Notes: generated by a model not told the origin, from the letters alone. 5,210 nucleotides of DNA from Pseudomonadota bacterium (GCA_030591195.1 JAUVBO010000328.1:1-5210), one strand, 5' to 3'. Positions 1 through 5,210 are shown, counted from the first letter of the stretch. Program-made: numbers and translations.

Positions 1-124
1 CCCCGCGCCGCCAGAACACTCAATCATTCCGAGCAATGCAAACAGTTGTCAGCGGCGATTCTGCGCTGCCCCGGCGGGCTGGATGGCGGCGCCGGAGCCT
101 GGCCGACGTCGTCCAAGGCGAAGG

Positions 125-330
125 TTAGACGCGCTCGCGGAAGAAGAGCGTGATCGAGAGGCAGTGATACTCGGCTAGCGGGACTAATGAACCCGGTCTT
201 GTCGCCAACAAAGGAATCGTGAGCTCACCGTGAAATCGTAGCCGCTTGCCACGGTCAGCACCAGGAGCCACGCCTGCTGTCGGATCGCGAAGAAGACCAC
301 TGACGCGACCACGCTGTGCCAGATCGCGTC
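125..330 (-). pseudogene. Possible decayed, frameshifted gene tail
   Basis: Read on the minus strand, about 330 down to 230 gives a hydrophobic, GC3-rich stretch containing VVFFAIRQQAWLLVLTVASG. That frame ends at a stop at 184-186. From about 235 downward a different frame reads more like protein (ELTIPLLATRPGSLVPLAEY, then LSITLFFRERV) and ends at a TAA at 125-127. Switching between the two frames gives a plausible C-terminal tail, so this may be a gene remnant with one frameshift. I do not recognise the family. No start codon with a ribosome binding site is evident upstream. It could also be chance in GC-rich DNA. Confidence 0.22.
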
Positions 331-379
331 ACCGCGCGCCGACCAACAAAAAATGCTGCGCCAGATCGCTGTGCCACCC

Positions 380-407
380 GTGACAAATCCGCGATTGGCG
401 TAACAAT
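380..407 (+). promoter_or_regulatory. Weak sigma70-like promoter candidate for the lipoprotein gene
   Basis: GTGACA (380-385) resembles a -35 box and AACAAT (402-407) a -10 box, with a 16-base spacer. They lie in the locally AT-richer stretch and would leave a leader of roughly 80 bases before the ATG at 494. The match is partial, and the promoter consensus of the host is unknown, so this is only a candidate. Confidence 0.22.
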
Positions 408-480
408 AGGTTCTACACCTACAAGATCGTACATCGAAGACCTGAAGCGAAGCAGCTTCCGATACTGGCAGATGGTGAGG

Positions 481-487
481 GGAGGAG
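481..487 (+). promoter_or_regulatory. Ribosome binding site GGAGGAG
   Basis: A strong Shine-Dalgarno sequence lies 6 bases before the ATG at 494. It favours that start over the in-frame ATG at 530, which has no comparable purine-rich sequence ahead of it. The identical heptamer precedes the gene starting at 5087. Confidence 0.75.
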
Positions 488-493
488 CGGGGG

Positions 494-2515
494 ATGAGGC
501 TTCAAGCGGGCTGGTGTTGTTTAGCGCTGATGAGGTGCCGCGCTGGGTGGCTGTGCTGTCTCGGCTGCCTCGGGCTGGTGCTGCTGCCGGCCTGCTCCGG
601 TCGGCCTCCTCCAGCCCCTCCGCCGCCGACCTTGCTGCAGGCCGACGGTCCGGTCGACAAACCGGCCATCGCACTGCTACCGGCCGGCGATCGTCTCGCG
701 GTGCGGGTCCTGTCGCTCTCGGGCAACTCATGGGCCGGCGGCTGGGCCGGGCACGGCACGCCGGCGGCTCTGGCCGGCGCGACCGTCGCGGCGGACCTGC
801 CAGGCGGCGAGCGTCTGGTCGGGACAACCGACGCCAAGGGACGGGTGGTCTTTTCCGCTGGCCGCTGGAGCGCCGGGACCGCCAGCGTGACGGCCCACGC
901 CGCAGGCCACGCGCTGACCAGCCGGGTCGGCATCCGGTCGCCTCGTGACGAGGTGAGCTTGCGGTTGCTGACCAATCAGCCCCGGGCCACCGAGCCCGTC
1001 TCCGGCGAGCTGCTCAACCTCGACCCGACAGCGACCCGGGTGATCCTCGGGCCGACGGTCTACGGCGAGCGGCTCGAGCGGCCCGCGGTGAGCGGCCCGT
1101 TCGAGCTGCAGGCCGCGCACGCGAGGCGGTATTCGATCATCGGCGTACAGCTCGCCGACGAGCCCGGCACAGCCCTCGGCGAGATCCGATCGGAGGTCCA
1201 CGGCTGGTCACGCTGGGATCGCGCCGTCGGCGAGCCGGGCTTCGCCTCGCTCGACTTCGCCCGCCCGATCGCCTCGGTGAACGTCCGCGGCTCGATCGTC
1301 CTGCCCGATGCGATCGGCGCGGCGCGCCCTGGTTGCTGGGTCGGCCTGCGCGGGCGCGGCGCGCTGCTCGGCAGCTGCACCCGCTTCGCTGCCCGGGCCA
1401 GCGGCGAGCGCGCCGACACCGAGCGCGCCTACACCGTCGAGCACATCACGGCTGCGCAGATCGCGGCCGAGGACCTCGACGGGGTGCGAACGGTCTACGT
1501 CGCGCAGCTCGGCGAGCCCGCCTATGGCCCCCGATCGGAGATCATCGTCGAGGGCTACCCTCGGGCCGCCGTGAGGGTCGAAGGGTTTCTCCGGACGCCG
1601 GTGCTGACCTGGCCGGCGAGCCCGGCGCCGATCCCGCGCGGCTCGACGATCGACTGGACCAACCCCGAGCCCTCCGCTCGCGTGATGCTCGTCTCGCGGC
1701 GTACCGACAACGGTCAGCTCGCCTGGCTGCTCGAGGGGCCGCCGGCGATGAGGTCGACCAGCCTGCCCGACCCGCCGCCGGGCGCCGCCGGGGTGCTCGG
1801 CACCGGCACGCTGGTCACCCGCGTGTTGCTCGGTAGCAGCTGCGACGACGACGAGCCCCTCTGCCGCCGCCGGGCGTTCAGCCGTCCGGTGTTTCTGCAG
1901 GCAGCCAATACGCGGACGGTGGACGTGCACGGTGGCTTCTTCGCGCTCGGGCACCCGCAGCCGGTGGCCGGGGTCGAGGTCTGCGTCAAGGAGCACCCGG
2001 CGGTGCCCTGCGCCACCAGCTGCGCCGGAGGGCTGTTCAGCCTCGCCGGTGTCCCCGACCACCAGGACGTGACTCTCGTCGCCCGCAAGACCGGCTACCT
2101 GCCCCTGGAGCTGCCCCGGGCGGCCCGCCAGCCGGCAGGCGGCTATTACCACTACCTGGTGTCGGCGCTGGCCCTCGACGCGCTCGCCGCCGGCATCGAC
2201 CGGCCCCTGGACCCGCAGGCCGCGATGATCCTCGCCGCGGCCGACAGGCCCGGCGTTCGCTTCGACCTCACGCCAACCTCGGGCTGCGGGCCGATCTACG
2301 CCGGCGACGACGGCCTGCCCGACGCCCGGCAGCCGGCGACCGGTCAACCCGCGCTCGGCTGGCTGGTCAACCTCGCAGCGGCGGACTACGCGATCACCGC
2401 AAGCCTGCACGGTGTGCCCTGCGCGGTACACCTGGGCTGGCGAACCGAGGCCACCGTGGCCCGGGTGCGGGCCACGGCCGGCGCGGTAGTCGCGCCGTCC
2501 TTTTCATGTGACTAA
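494..2515 (+). CDS. Exported lipoprotein with carboxypeptidase-regulatory-like domains
   Basis: The product is 673 residues. Residues 1-33 form a lipoprotein signal peptide: a long hydrophobic stretch rich in Leu, Cys and Gly, then lipobox LPAC with the lipidated Cys at 34. Ser at +2 suggests the outer membrane. A Pro-rich linker (about 36-46) follows. Residues about 66-148 look like a beta-sandwich, with GATVAADLPGG and a DAKGRVVF turn. Residues about 475-540 read as a carboxypeptidase-regulatory-like domain (PVAGVEVCVK, then LFSLAGVPD and ARKTGYLPLEL). A related C-terminal domain has GCGPIYAGDDGLPD and ends SFSCD. The mature part has ten further Cys, consistent with disulfides outside the cytoplasm. 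I see no enzyme motif, so a structural, adhesive or scaffold role on the cell surface is an inference. Third codon positions are overwhelmingly G or C throughout. The gene stands alone, with no same-strand partner close enough for an operon. Export and lipidation are well supported; function is not known. Confidence 0.88.
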   Translation: MRLQAGWCCLALMRCRAGWLCCLGCLGLVLLPACSGRPPPAPPPPTLLQADGPVDKPAIALLPAGDRLAVRVLSLSGNSWAGGWAGHGTPAALAGATVAADLPGGERLVGTTDAKGRVVFSAGRWSAGTASVTAHAAGHALTSRVGIRSPRDEVSLRLLTNQPRATEPVSGELLNLDPTATRVILGPTVYGERLERPAVSGPFELQAAHARRYSIIGVQLADEPGTALGEIRSEVHGWSRWDRAVGEPGFASLDFARPIASVNVRGSIVLPDAIGAARPGCWVGLRGRGALLGSCTRFAARASGERADTERAYTVEHITAAQIAAEDLDGVRTVYVAQLGEPAYGPRSEIIVEGYPRAAVRVEGFLRTPVLTWPASPAPIPRGSTIDWTNPEPSARVMLVSRRTDNGQLAWLLEGPPAMRSTSLPDPPPGAAGVLGTGTLVTRVLLGSSCDDDEPLCRRRAFSRPVFLQAANTRTVDVHGGFFALGHPQPVAGVEVCVKEHPAVPCATSCAGGLFSLAGVPDHQDVTLVARKTGYLPLELPRAARQPAGGYYHYLVSALALDALAAGIDRPLDPQAAMILAAADRPGVRFDLTPTSGCGPIYAGDDGLPDARQPATGQPALGWLVNLAAADYAITASLHGVPCAVHLGWRTEATVARVRATAGAVVAPSFSCD

Positions 2516-2674
2516 CCTACAGGGCTTGTTGGATGCAGTCTGCAGGCGCGCACCTGTCCAGCAGGCGGCCGACGACGACGTCAGCTTCAACCAGTTGATG
2601 GTGGCGCCGCTCGCGGGGAGGGGAAGGTGGAGCAGGCACCGCGGCGGACGAAGAAGAAGGCGGGGAAGGCCTGA
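2508..2674 (+). pseudogene. Frameshifted coding-like tail after the lipoprotein
   Basis: From a GTG at 2508, which overlaps the lipoprotein stop, one frame reads sensibly (LLDAVCRRAP, then DDDVSFNQLMVAPLAG) with good GC3 until about 2615. It then turns into Arg-rich nonsense. In the frame starting at 2627 the text becomes VEQAPRRTKKKAGKA and stops at the TGA 2672-2674, a typical basic C-terminal tail. The two pieces together look like a short gene end carrying one frameshift near 2615-2626. The basic tail and the nearby IS3 remnant hint at a transposase or other DNA-binding protein, but I do not recognise the family. A real overlapping gene is less likely. Confidence 0.25.
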
Positions 2675-2800
2675 GCGAGCGCCCGCTTGGCAGCCAGTAC
2701 GCCAGCCACAACTGCGGCTGGCGGGGCCACACCAGCAGCGCCAAGGTCAAACCCCTCGGGCGAGCAGGGGCGACCTAGCCGTGCTGGGTCGGCAAGTCGA
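2675..2800. other. Spacer with nothing recognisable
   Basis: This short stretch separates the frameshifted tail from the minus-strand small frame. No gene, repeat or terminator is evident. Confidence 0.4.
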
Positions 2801-3133
2801 TCACCACGGGCGCAACAGTTGGACCGCCTGCTGCATCATGTTCGCCTGCCAGGCGAGGGTTGCGATGTACGCACTCGTCGTCATCTGCGCTAGGGCCCCG
2901 AGGCCCCTGACCCAGGTTTCGTTCACGTGCACGTTGGAGCCCATAATCCGACCGCCCGCGGCAGGCACGATGGGTGGAGGCGTCCGGCGGCTTCCGACCG
3001 AGTAATCGATGATCGTCCGGTTGATCCCCACGTTGCTTCCAATGACCCGCGATGGGGATGGCCGCTTGACAGACCGGTGCGGTGCTCCGACGTCCAGCCA
3101 ATGCGGTTCCGGCGGCTGGATGGACTCGGCCAA
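2801..3133 (-). CDS. Small hypothetical protein
   Basis: The frame gives 110 residues from a TTG start at 3133, with a GAGG seven bases upstream of it. An ATG at 2944 would give a 47-residue product. Codons in this frame end almost always in G or C, clearly more so than in the competing frames, which argues for real or recently real coding. Two similar motifs occur, GSNVGINRT and GSNVHVNET, about 32 residues apart. The C-terminal third, from VRGLGALAQM to AVQLLRPW, is rich in Ala, Leu, Met and Gln and should be helical, possibly amphipathic or membrane-associated. No family is recognised. The TTG lies right next to the IS3 transposase fragment on the other strand, so the true N terminus may have been lost or replaced by that insertion. 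It could therefore be a truncated gene rather than a complete one. Confidence 0.4.
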   Translation of the reverse strand: MAESIQPPEPHWLDVGAPHRSVKRPSPSRVIGSNVGINRTIIDYSVGSRRTPPPIVPAAGGRIMGSNVHVNETWVRGLGALAQMTTSAYIATLAWQANMMQQAVQLLRPW

Positions 3134-3136
3134 CGG

Positions 3137-3291
3137 TGAACCTCGGCGTTGTCGACGCGATGACGATCAAGCTCGCCGTCTTCGACTACATCGAGGTCTT
3201 CCACAACCGCACGCGAATCCACACAGCCCACGGCGTCGGATACTCGCCTGCACTGTTCGAGGATTGCCATCAGCAGCGAGCTGCGGCATGA
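3137..3291 (+). pseudogene. IS3-family transposase, C-terminal fragment
   Basis: The frame ending at the TGA 3289-3291 contains KLAVFDYIEVFHNRTRIHTA and then GYSPALFED. This matches the end of the IS3-family integrase-type (DDE) transposase, where the typical text is VFEYIEVFYNRxRRHSALGYxSPxxFE. Only the last 45 to 50 residues remain. The catalytic DDE core and the OrfA helix-turn-helix part are absent upstream, where the sequence changes to unrelated minus-strand coding. HGVGYSP is about one residue longer than the usual HSALGYxSP, so the fragment has also diverged. It cannot be active. The right end of the element probably lies between 3292 and about 3325, just before the Fic fragment. Confidence 0.78.
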
Positions 3292-3325
3292 CTGACAACC
3301 TGTCCGGCGTAGCGGATCACGTCCA
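3292..3325 (+). repeat. Candidate right end of the IS3 element
   Basis: The transposase stop is followed within ten bases by CCTGTCCGGCGTAGCGG and then GTCCA. In IS3-family elements the right terminal inverted repeat normally sits just after the transposase stop, and it often has a CTGTCC-N-CGG-type layout. The left copy is not in the window, so no inverted repeat can be shown. The Fic reading frame begins straight after this stretch. Confidence 0.25.
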
Positions 3326-3520
3326 CTGTGGGATCTGATGCGCTTACAGGTCGACGCCCTCGTCGAGGAGGCCGTCACCTCCTCTGCGGTCGAGGGTGAG
3401 ACGCTGACTCCCGACGCGGTTCGCTCATCGGTCGCTCGACGATTGTTGCTCGAGGTCGAACGATCTTTGCGTGGCCCGCAGGATACTCCGTGGTGTCGGG
3501 GCGATCCTCACCAGACGACG
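3326..3520 (+). pseudogene. Fic-family protein, N-terminal fragment
   Basis: The frame with ATG at 3338 gives LVEEAVTSSAVEGETLTP followed by VRSSVARRLLLE. This fits the conserved N-terminal region of Fic/DUF4172-type proteins, which carry a (S/T)SxIEGE inhibitory helix followed by an SVRSSxARRLG-like stretch. After residue about 45 the frame loses similarity. In the next frame, just downstream of 3486, RGVGAILT resembles the following Fic segment (xGVVExML), so a frameshift near 3480 is likely. The catalytic HPFxxGNGR motif is missing, and no AMPylation activity is possible. An in-frame stop at 3293-3295 limits the frame upstream, and the IS3 remnant abuts it. The simplest reading is a Fic gene cut by an IS3 insertion and then decayed. 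Confidence 0.6.
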
Positions 3521-3545
3521 GTCGTGCCGCCCCCCGTCGGTGTTT

Positions 3546-4319
3546 TCAGGTCACTGGGATCTCGCCCGAAGCCCAAGTGGGAATGGTGGGACCTCCGCTG
3601 CGGAAGAACTCTGATCTCGAATAGCGCCACTCTGGCTCCTTGGCCCACGGCGCTTGTTTCGGCACTGGTTGCGTGGACAATAGGTCCAGGAGCGTCCGGT
3701 AGCCTTGCCCAGCGAAAACTGCCGGACGAAAGCGCAGATAGGCTCCGTCGCTCTCTGGATTGGGCGTCCAGTTCTTGCTGGGGCGAGGCTCCTCATCGGC
3801 CAATCCGTTGCTTCGCAGCCGCTGCCACAAGCTGTCGGCCGCTCTGGTGGTGTCGTCGCTCTTGGCCAGGGTAGCGCCTTGGTCATGGGCCCATTGGGCG
3901 GCCACGAGAAACAGCGTGAGCCCCAGTCCCTTGCCCCTCAGTTGATGATGGACGCCGACGAACGAGACGTGCGCCTCCTGCTCCGATCTGACGACCTCGA
4001 GCTTTCCGGCGAAGGACCGCTGGTGGTAGATCCTGAATTTCAAGCCTCGGGCGTTGTTCTGGAGGGTTTCGAAGCGAAGTTGTCGCGGGTCGATCCGACC
4101 GGCCTTCAGCTTGGACAGGACTTGCTGCACGAGCTGGTTACTGGTCGGGACGCCGATCTTGGGTGGCCGGCCGCGAACCGTCATCTCCCTCGGTGAGGTC
4201 CTGGCTATTCTTGGTCCGCCGCTGGCCGAAGAGCGGGAGTGCCGCCCCTGGGCCGCGGCGGTGGTCGTGATCGCCACGACCGCGATCACGGCACATCCTG
4301 TGGCATGCAGCGCGGTCAT
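3546..4319 (-). CDS. GNAT-fold acetyltransferase-like protein with signal peptide
   Basis: The product is 257 residues from ATG 4319. Residues 1-23 (hydrophobic AVIAVVAITTTAAA) look like a Sec signal peptide cleaved before Gln24, although the n-region lacks Lys or Arg. Residues 24-56 are a Ser/Arg/Pro-rich linker. Residues about 60-175 fit the GNAT fold: HVSFVGVHHQLRGKGLGLTL holds the acetyl-CoA pyrophosphate loop Q126-x-x-G129-x-G131, followed by a helix and a SLWQRL segment (163-168) typical of the last conserved GNAT helix. A C-terminal region (about 176-257) is unassigned. The substrate is unknown. An internal ATG at 4184 (residue 46), preceded by GAGGGAG only 0-3 bases away, would give a cytoplasmic form. 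I prefer 4319 because codons 1-45 keep coding bias and encode a signal-peptide-like sequence, although only a weak GAGAG precedes it. GC3 looks lower than in the lipoprotein gene, a possible sign of transfer. It is convergent with the Fic remnant and has no operon partner. Confidence 0.75.
   Translation of the reverse strand: MTALHATGCAVIAVVAITTTAAAQGRHSRSSASGGPRIARTSPREMTVRGRPPKIGVPTSNQLVQQVLSKLKAGRIDPRQLRFETLQNNARGLKFRIYHQRSFAGKLEVVRSEQEAHVSFVGVHHQLRGKGLGLTLFLVAAQWAHDQGATLAKSDDTTRAADSLWQRLRSNGLADEEPRPSKNWTPNPESDGAYLRFRPAVFAGQGYRTLLDLLSTQPVPKQAPWAKEPEWRYSRSEFFRSGGPTIPTWASGEIPVT
4266..4290. repeat. Inverted repeat inside the GNAT signal sequence
   Basis: CGTGATCGC (4266-4274) and GCGATCACG (4282-4290) are perfect reverse complements around a 7-base loop. 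An alternative stem, GTCGTG with CACGAC, overlaps it. It lies at about codons 10-18 of the GNAT gene, where Ala, Val and Ile codons alternate, so it may simply follow from codon content. In the mRNA it could fold close to the start. Confidence 0.4.
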
Positions 4320-4386
4320 CGTGCTCTCGTTGCTGGAGGCGGCCTTCGGCACGAACGGCGCCGACGGGCGCTCTCGCCGACCCGCG

Positions 4387-4410
4387 CCTGCCTGCCCGCC
4401 TGCCTGCCTG
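4387..4410 (+). repeat. CCTG tetranucleotide tract
   Basis: Six tetranucleotide units run in a row, CCTG CCTG CCCG CCTG CCTG CCTG, with one imperfect unit. It lies about 70 bases upstream of the GNAT start. Such a tract could vary in length by slippage. It lies outside any supported coding frame. Confidence 0.7.
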
Positions 4411-4563
4411 TTATGCAACGAGCGGGCCACCTCAGCAGCGCGACGGCTGGGCCACGGCTGCAATGTTGTGACGCGCCCCGGCAACGAGGCTCGACGGCGT
4501 CCGCCGCCATGACTGGCATCGCACGGCCGGCATGCTGGATTGACGGCCTCGAGCGACGGCCCG

Positions 4564-4598
4564 GCAGCCACTCAACCTCAGAGCAGCCACTCAACCTC
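4564..4598 (+). repeat. 16-base direct repeat, two copies
   Basis: GCAGCCACTCAACCTC occurs at 4564-4579 and again, without a mismatch, at 4583-4598, a period of 19 bases. The copies lie in non-coding sequence. They could be a duplication by slippage or paired binding sites. Two copies are too few for a CRISPR array. Confidence 0.8.
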
Positions 4599-4698
4599 TA
4601 GGGGGCGATGATGGCCGACAGCGCCGGACGCATGGTTGCTCCGCAGCAATTTCCCCAGCCAGGGCTCTGTCGTCTTCCCCGTCTCGAGAAGAGAGAAA

Positions 4699-4710
4699 AA
4701 TTCATGAATT
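4699..4710. repeat. 12-base perfect palindrome
   Basis: AATTCATGAATT is fully self-complementary and sits in the most AT-rich pocket of the window. It could be an operator-like site, but no second copy was seen and it is not close to the start of a supported gene. Confidence 0.4.
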
Positions 4711-4795
4711 CAAAGAAATGCTGGAATATCAGCCACCAGCGCGGACCGGCGACCTCGCCGACGACGGCAACTACCAGCTCAGCTTCCCCGGCTGA
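4706..4795 (+). pseudogene. Coding-like tail, possible gene remnant
   Basis: This frame reads EFKEMLEYQPPARTGDLADD and continues GNYQLSFPG to a TGA at 4793-4795. From about 4730 nearly every codon ends in G or C, as in real genes here, and the text reads like a protein end. Upstream of 4706 the frame becomes Ser/Pro/Arg noise with no ribosome binding site. It may be the last 25 to 30 residues of a deleted gene. The family is not recognised. Confidence 0.25.
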
Positions 4796-4873
4796 CCCCC
4801 CTCGCGCCGCGAGCCACGGCACCGCCAGCCGTTCTGTATGCGCTGCCACAGGATTGCCCTTCCCTTGGTCCTC

Positions 4874-4966
4874 TAGCCCTCGCGGTCGTCGGTGCCGACC
4901 GTGGTGACCGAGATCCGGTCGGAGGGATGGTCAGTCGAGTGGCCGGCCGGGGACCCGCTGCGCTGA
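4874..4966 (+). pseudogene. Second coding-like tail
   Basis: In the same frame as the previous tail, after an intervening stop, the text PTVVTEIRSEGWSVEWPAGD PLR runs to a TGA at 4964-4966 with high GC3. It could be another vestige of the same lost gene or chance. No start signal is seen and no family is recognised. Confidence 0.15.
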
Positions 4967-5070
4967 TGTCGCAGGAGAGCATTGAGCTTTTTGCACCAAT
5001 GGCGCGGGCACGGTCGTTGCAATGTCGGGTCGCCCCATCAACACCAAGACGGCAAATTCCGGACCTTCCG

Positions 5071-5077
5071 GGAGGAG
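5071..5077 (+). promoter_or_regulatory. Ribosome binding site GGAGGAG
   Basis: A strong Shine-Dalgarno sequence lies 9 bases before the ATG at 5087 and fixes that start. A small hairpin, CCGGA (5059-5063) pairing with TCCGG (5067-5071), touches its edge and might modulate access, though the stem is short. Confidence 0.7.
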
Positions 5078-5086
5078 ATCCTTTTC

Positions 5087-5210
5087 ATGCATCGAACGAT
5101 TGCCCTGATCCTGGGCCTGGCGCTGCTACCCGCGGCTGCGGGCGCCGACACCTCGACGGCCGCCAAGGCCCGCCGGCTGACCAAGTATTTTCGCAACGCC
5201 CACAAGGCGG
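5087..5210 (+). CDS. Exported protein, N-terminal part (runs off the window)
   Basis: The first 41 codons are visible. MHRTIALILGLALLPAAAGA is a standard Sec signal peptide: His/Arg n-region, Leu-rich core and an Ala-Gly-Ala cleavage region before Asp21. The mature start, DTSTAAKARRLTKYFRNAHK, is basic and probably helical. There is no lipobox Cys, so it should be periplasmic or secreted. The start is secured by GGAGGAG nine bases upstream, and the codons show the strong GC3 bias of this genome. The family cannot be told from this short piece. It is transcribed away from the GNAT gene. Confidence 0.75.
   Translation, partial: MHRTIALILGLALLPAAAGADTSTAAKARRLTKYFRNAHKA

Larger units (their letters stand above)
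1..493. other. Non-coding leader region with no intact gene
   Basis: No reading frame here has convincing codon bias over a gene-sized length. The right part (about 340-480) is visibly richer in A and T than the lipoprotein gene that follows, as expected of a promoter and leader region. The left part contains a possible decayed minus-strand frame, listed separately. I found no tRNA-like fold, no strong terminator hairpin and no repeat array in this stretch. Confidence 0.5.
4320..5086. other. Long divergent intergenic region
   Basis: This stretch of about 770 bases separates the minus-strand GNAT gene from the plus-strand gene at 5087, so promoters for both should lie in it. It contains a CCTG tetranucleotide tract, a 16-base direct repeat, a 12-base palindrome in an AT-rich pocket (about 4685-4735) and two short coding-like tails. 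No complete gene, RNA gene or clear terminator is supported. Confidence 0.5.

Noticed and set aside
316..948. Plus-strand open frame of 210 residues overlapping the lipoprotein start
   Set aside because: The downstream part is Arg-rich shadow of the lipoprotein frame, and no ribosome binding site precedes the start.
1208..2431. 407-residue minus-strand open frame opposite the lipoprotein gene
   Set aside because: It is a long open shadow caused by high GC. The product is Arg/Gly/Ala-rich without domain-like order, while the plus strand has a signal peptide, recognisable domains and a strong ribosome binding site.
2516..2560. Terminator after the lipoprotein gene
   Set aside because: I could not find a stable GC hairpin followed by a T run after the stop at 2515.
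2927..3338. Alternative plus-strand frames across the IS3 fragment
   Set aside because: They give Arg-rich nonsense across the stretch where one frame clearly matches the IS3 transposase C terminus.
3338..3874. A complete 178-residue plus-strand protein starting with the Fic segment
   Set aside because: Only the first ~45 residues resemble Fic. The remainder is antisense to the GNAT gene and has no independent coding signal.
4320..4571. Upstream extension of the GNAT frame to a start at 4571
   Set aside because: The added 84 residues are low-complexity Arg/Ala/Gly text that include the CCTG tract. A signal peptide beginning at 4319 would be buried inside the protein.
4564..4598. CRISPR-like repeat
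   Set aside because: There are only two 16-base copies with a 3-base gap, too short for a repeat-spacer array, and no cas gene is present.
4239..4601. Plus-strand open frame of 120 residues
   Set aside because: It is antisense to the GNAT signal sequence and then runs through repeats, giving Arg-rich text with no recognisable features.
4598..4849. 83-residue minus-strand open frame
   Set aside because: It has poor codon bias in its AT-rich part and no ribosome binding site. It also overlaps better coding-like text on the other strand.

Overview
The window is GC-rich. Its clearest gene shows strong G/C preference at third codon positions and purine-rich GGAGGAG ribosome binding sites. Together with a large Cys-rich lipoprotein of the carboxypeptidase-regulatory-like type, this suggests a high-GC environmental bacterium, most likely a myxobacterium of the Polyangia/Nannocystis kind. 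That assignment is inferred from style and is not proven.

Layout: 1-493 holds no intact gene. A possible decayed reading frame lies on the minus strand at 125-330, and a weak promoter-like pair lies at 380-407. 494-2515 (+) is one intact gene for an exported lipoprotein of 673 residues with beta-sandwich-like domains. 2516-3545 is a patch of gene debris: a frameshifted coding-like tail (2508-2674), a small unknown minus-strand frame (2801-3133), the C-terminal end of an IS3-family transposase (about 3137-3291), and directly after it the N-terminal end of a Fic-family protein (about 3326-3520) that has lost its catalytic part. 3546-4319 (-) is an intact gene for a GNAT-fold acetyltransferase-like protein that, unusually, starts with an apparent Sec signal peptide. 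4320-5086 is a long divergent spacer with short repeats and two coding-like tails but no supported gene. From 5087 to the window end runs the start of another exported protein.

The three good genes all encode proteins with export signals, but they are not arranged as an operon, and nothing in the sequence ties them into one pathway. The middle of the window looks like a site where an insertion sequence landed and decayed, truncating a Fic gene. I see no CRISPR array, no tRNA or rRNA gene and no convincing multi-gene system. The most unusual items are the signal-peptide-bearing GNAT protein and the IS3/Fic junction.
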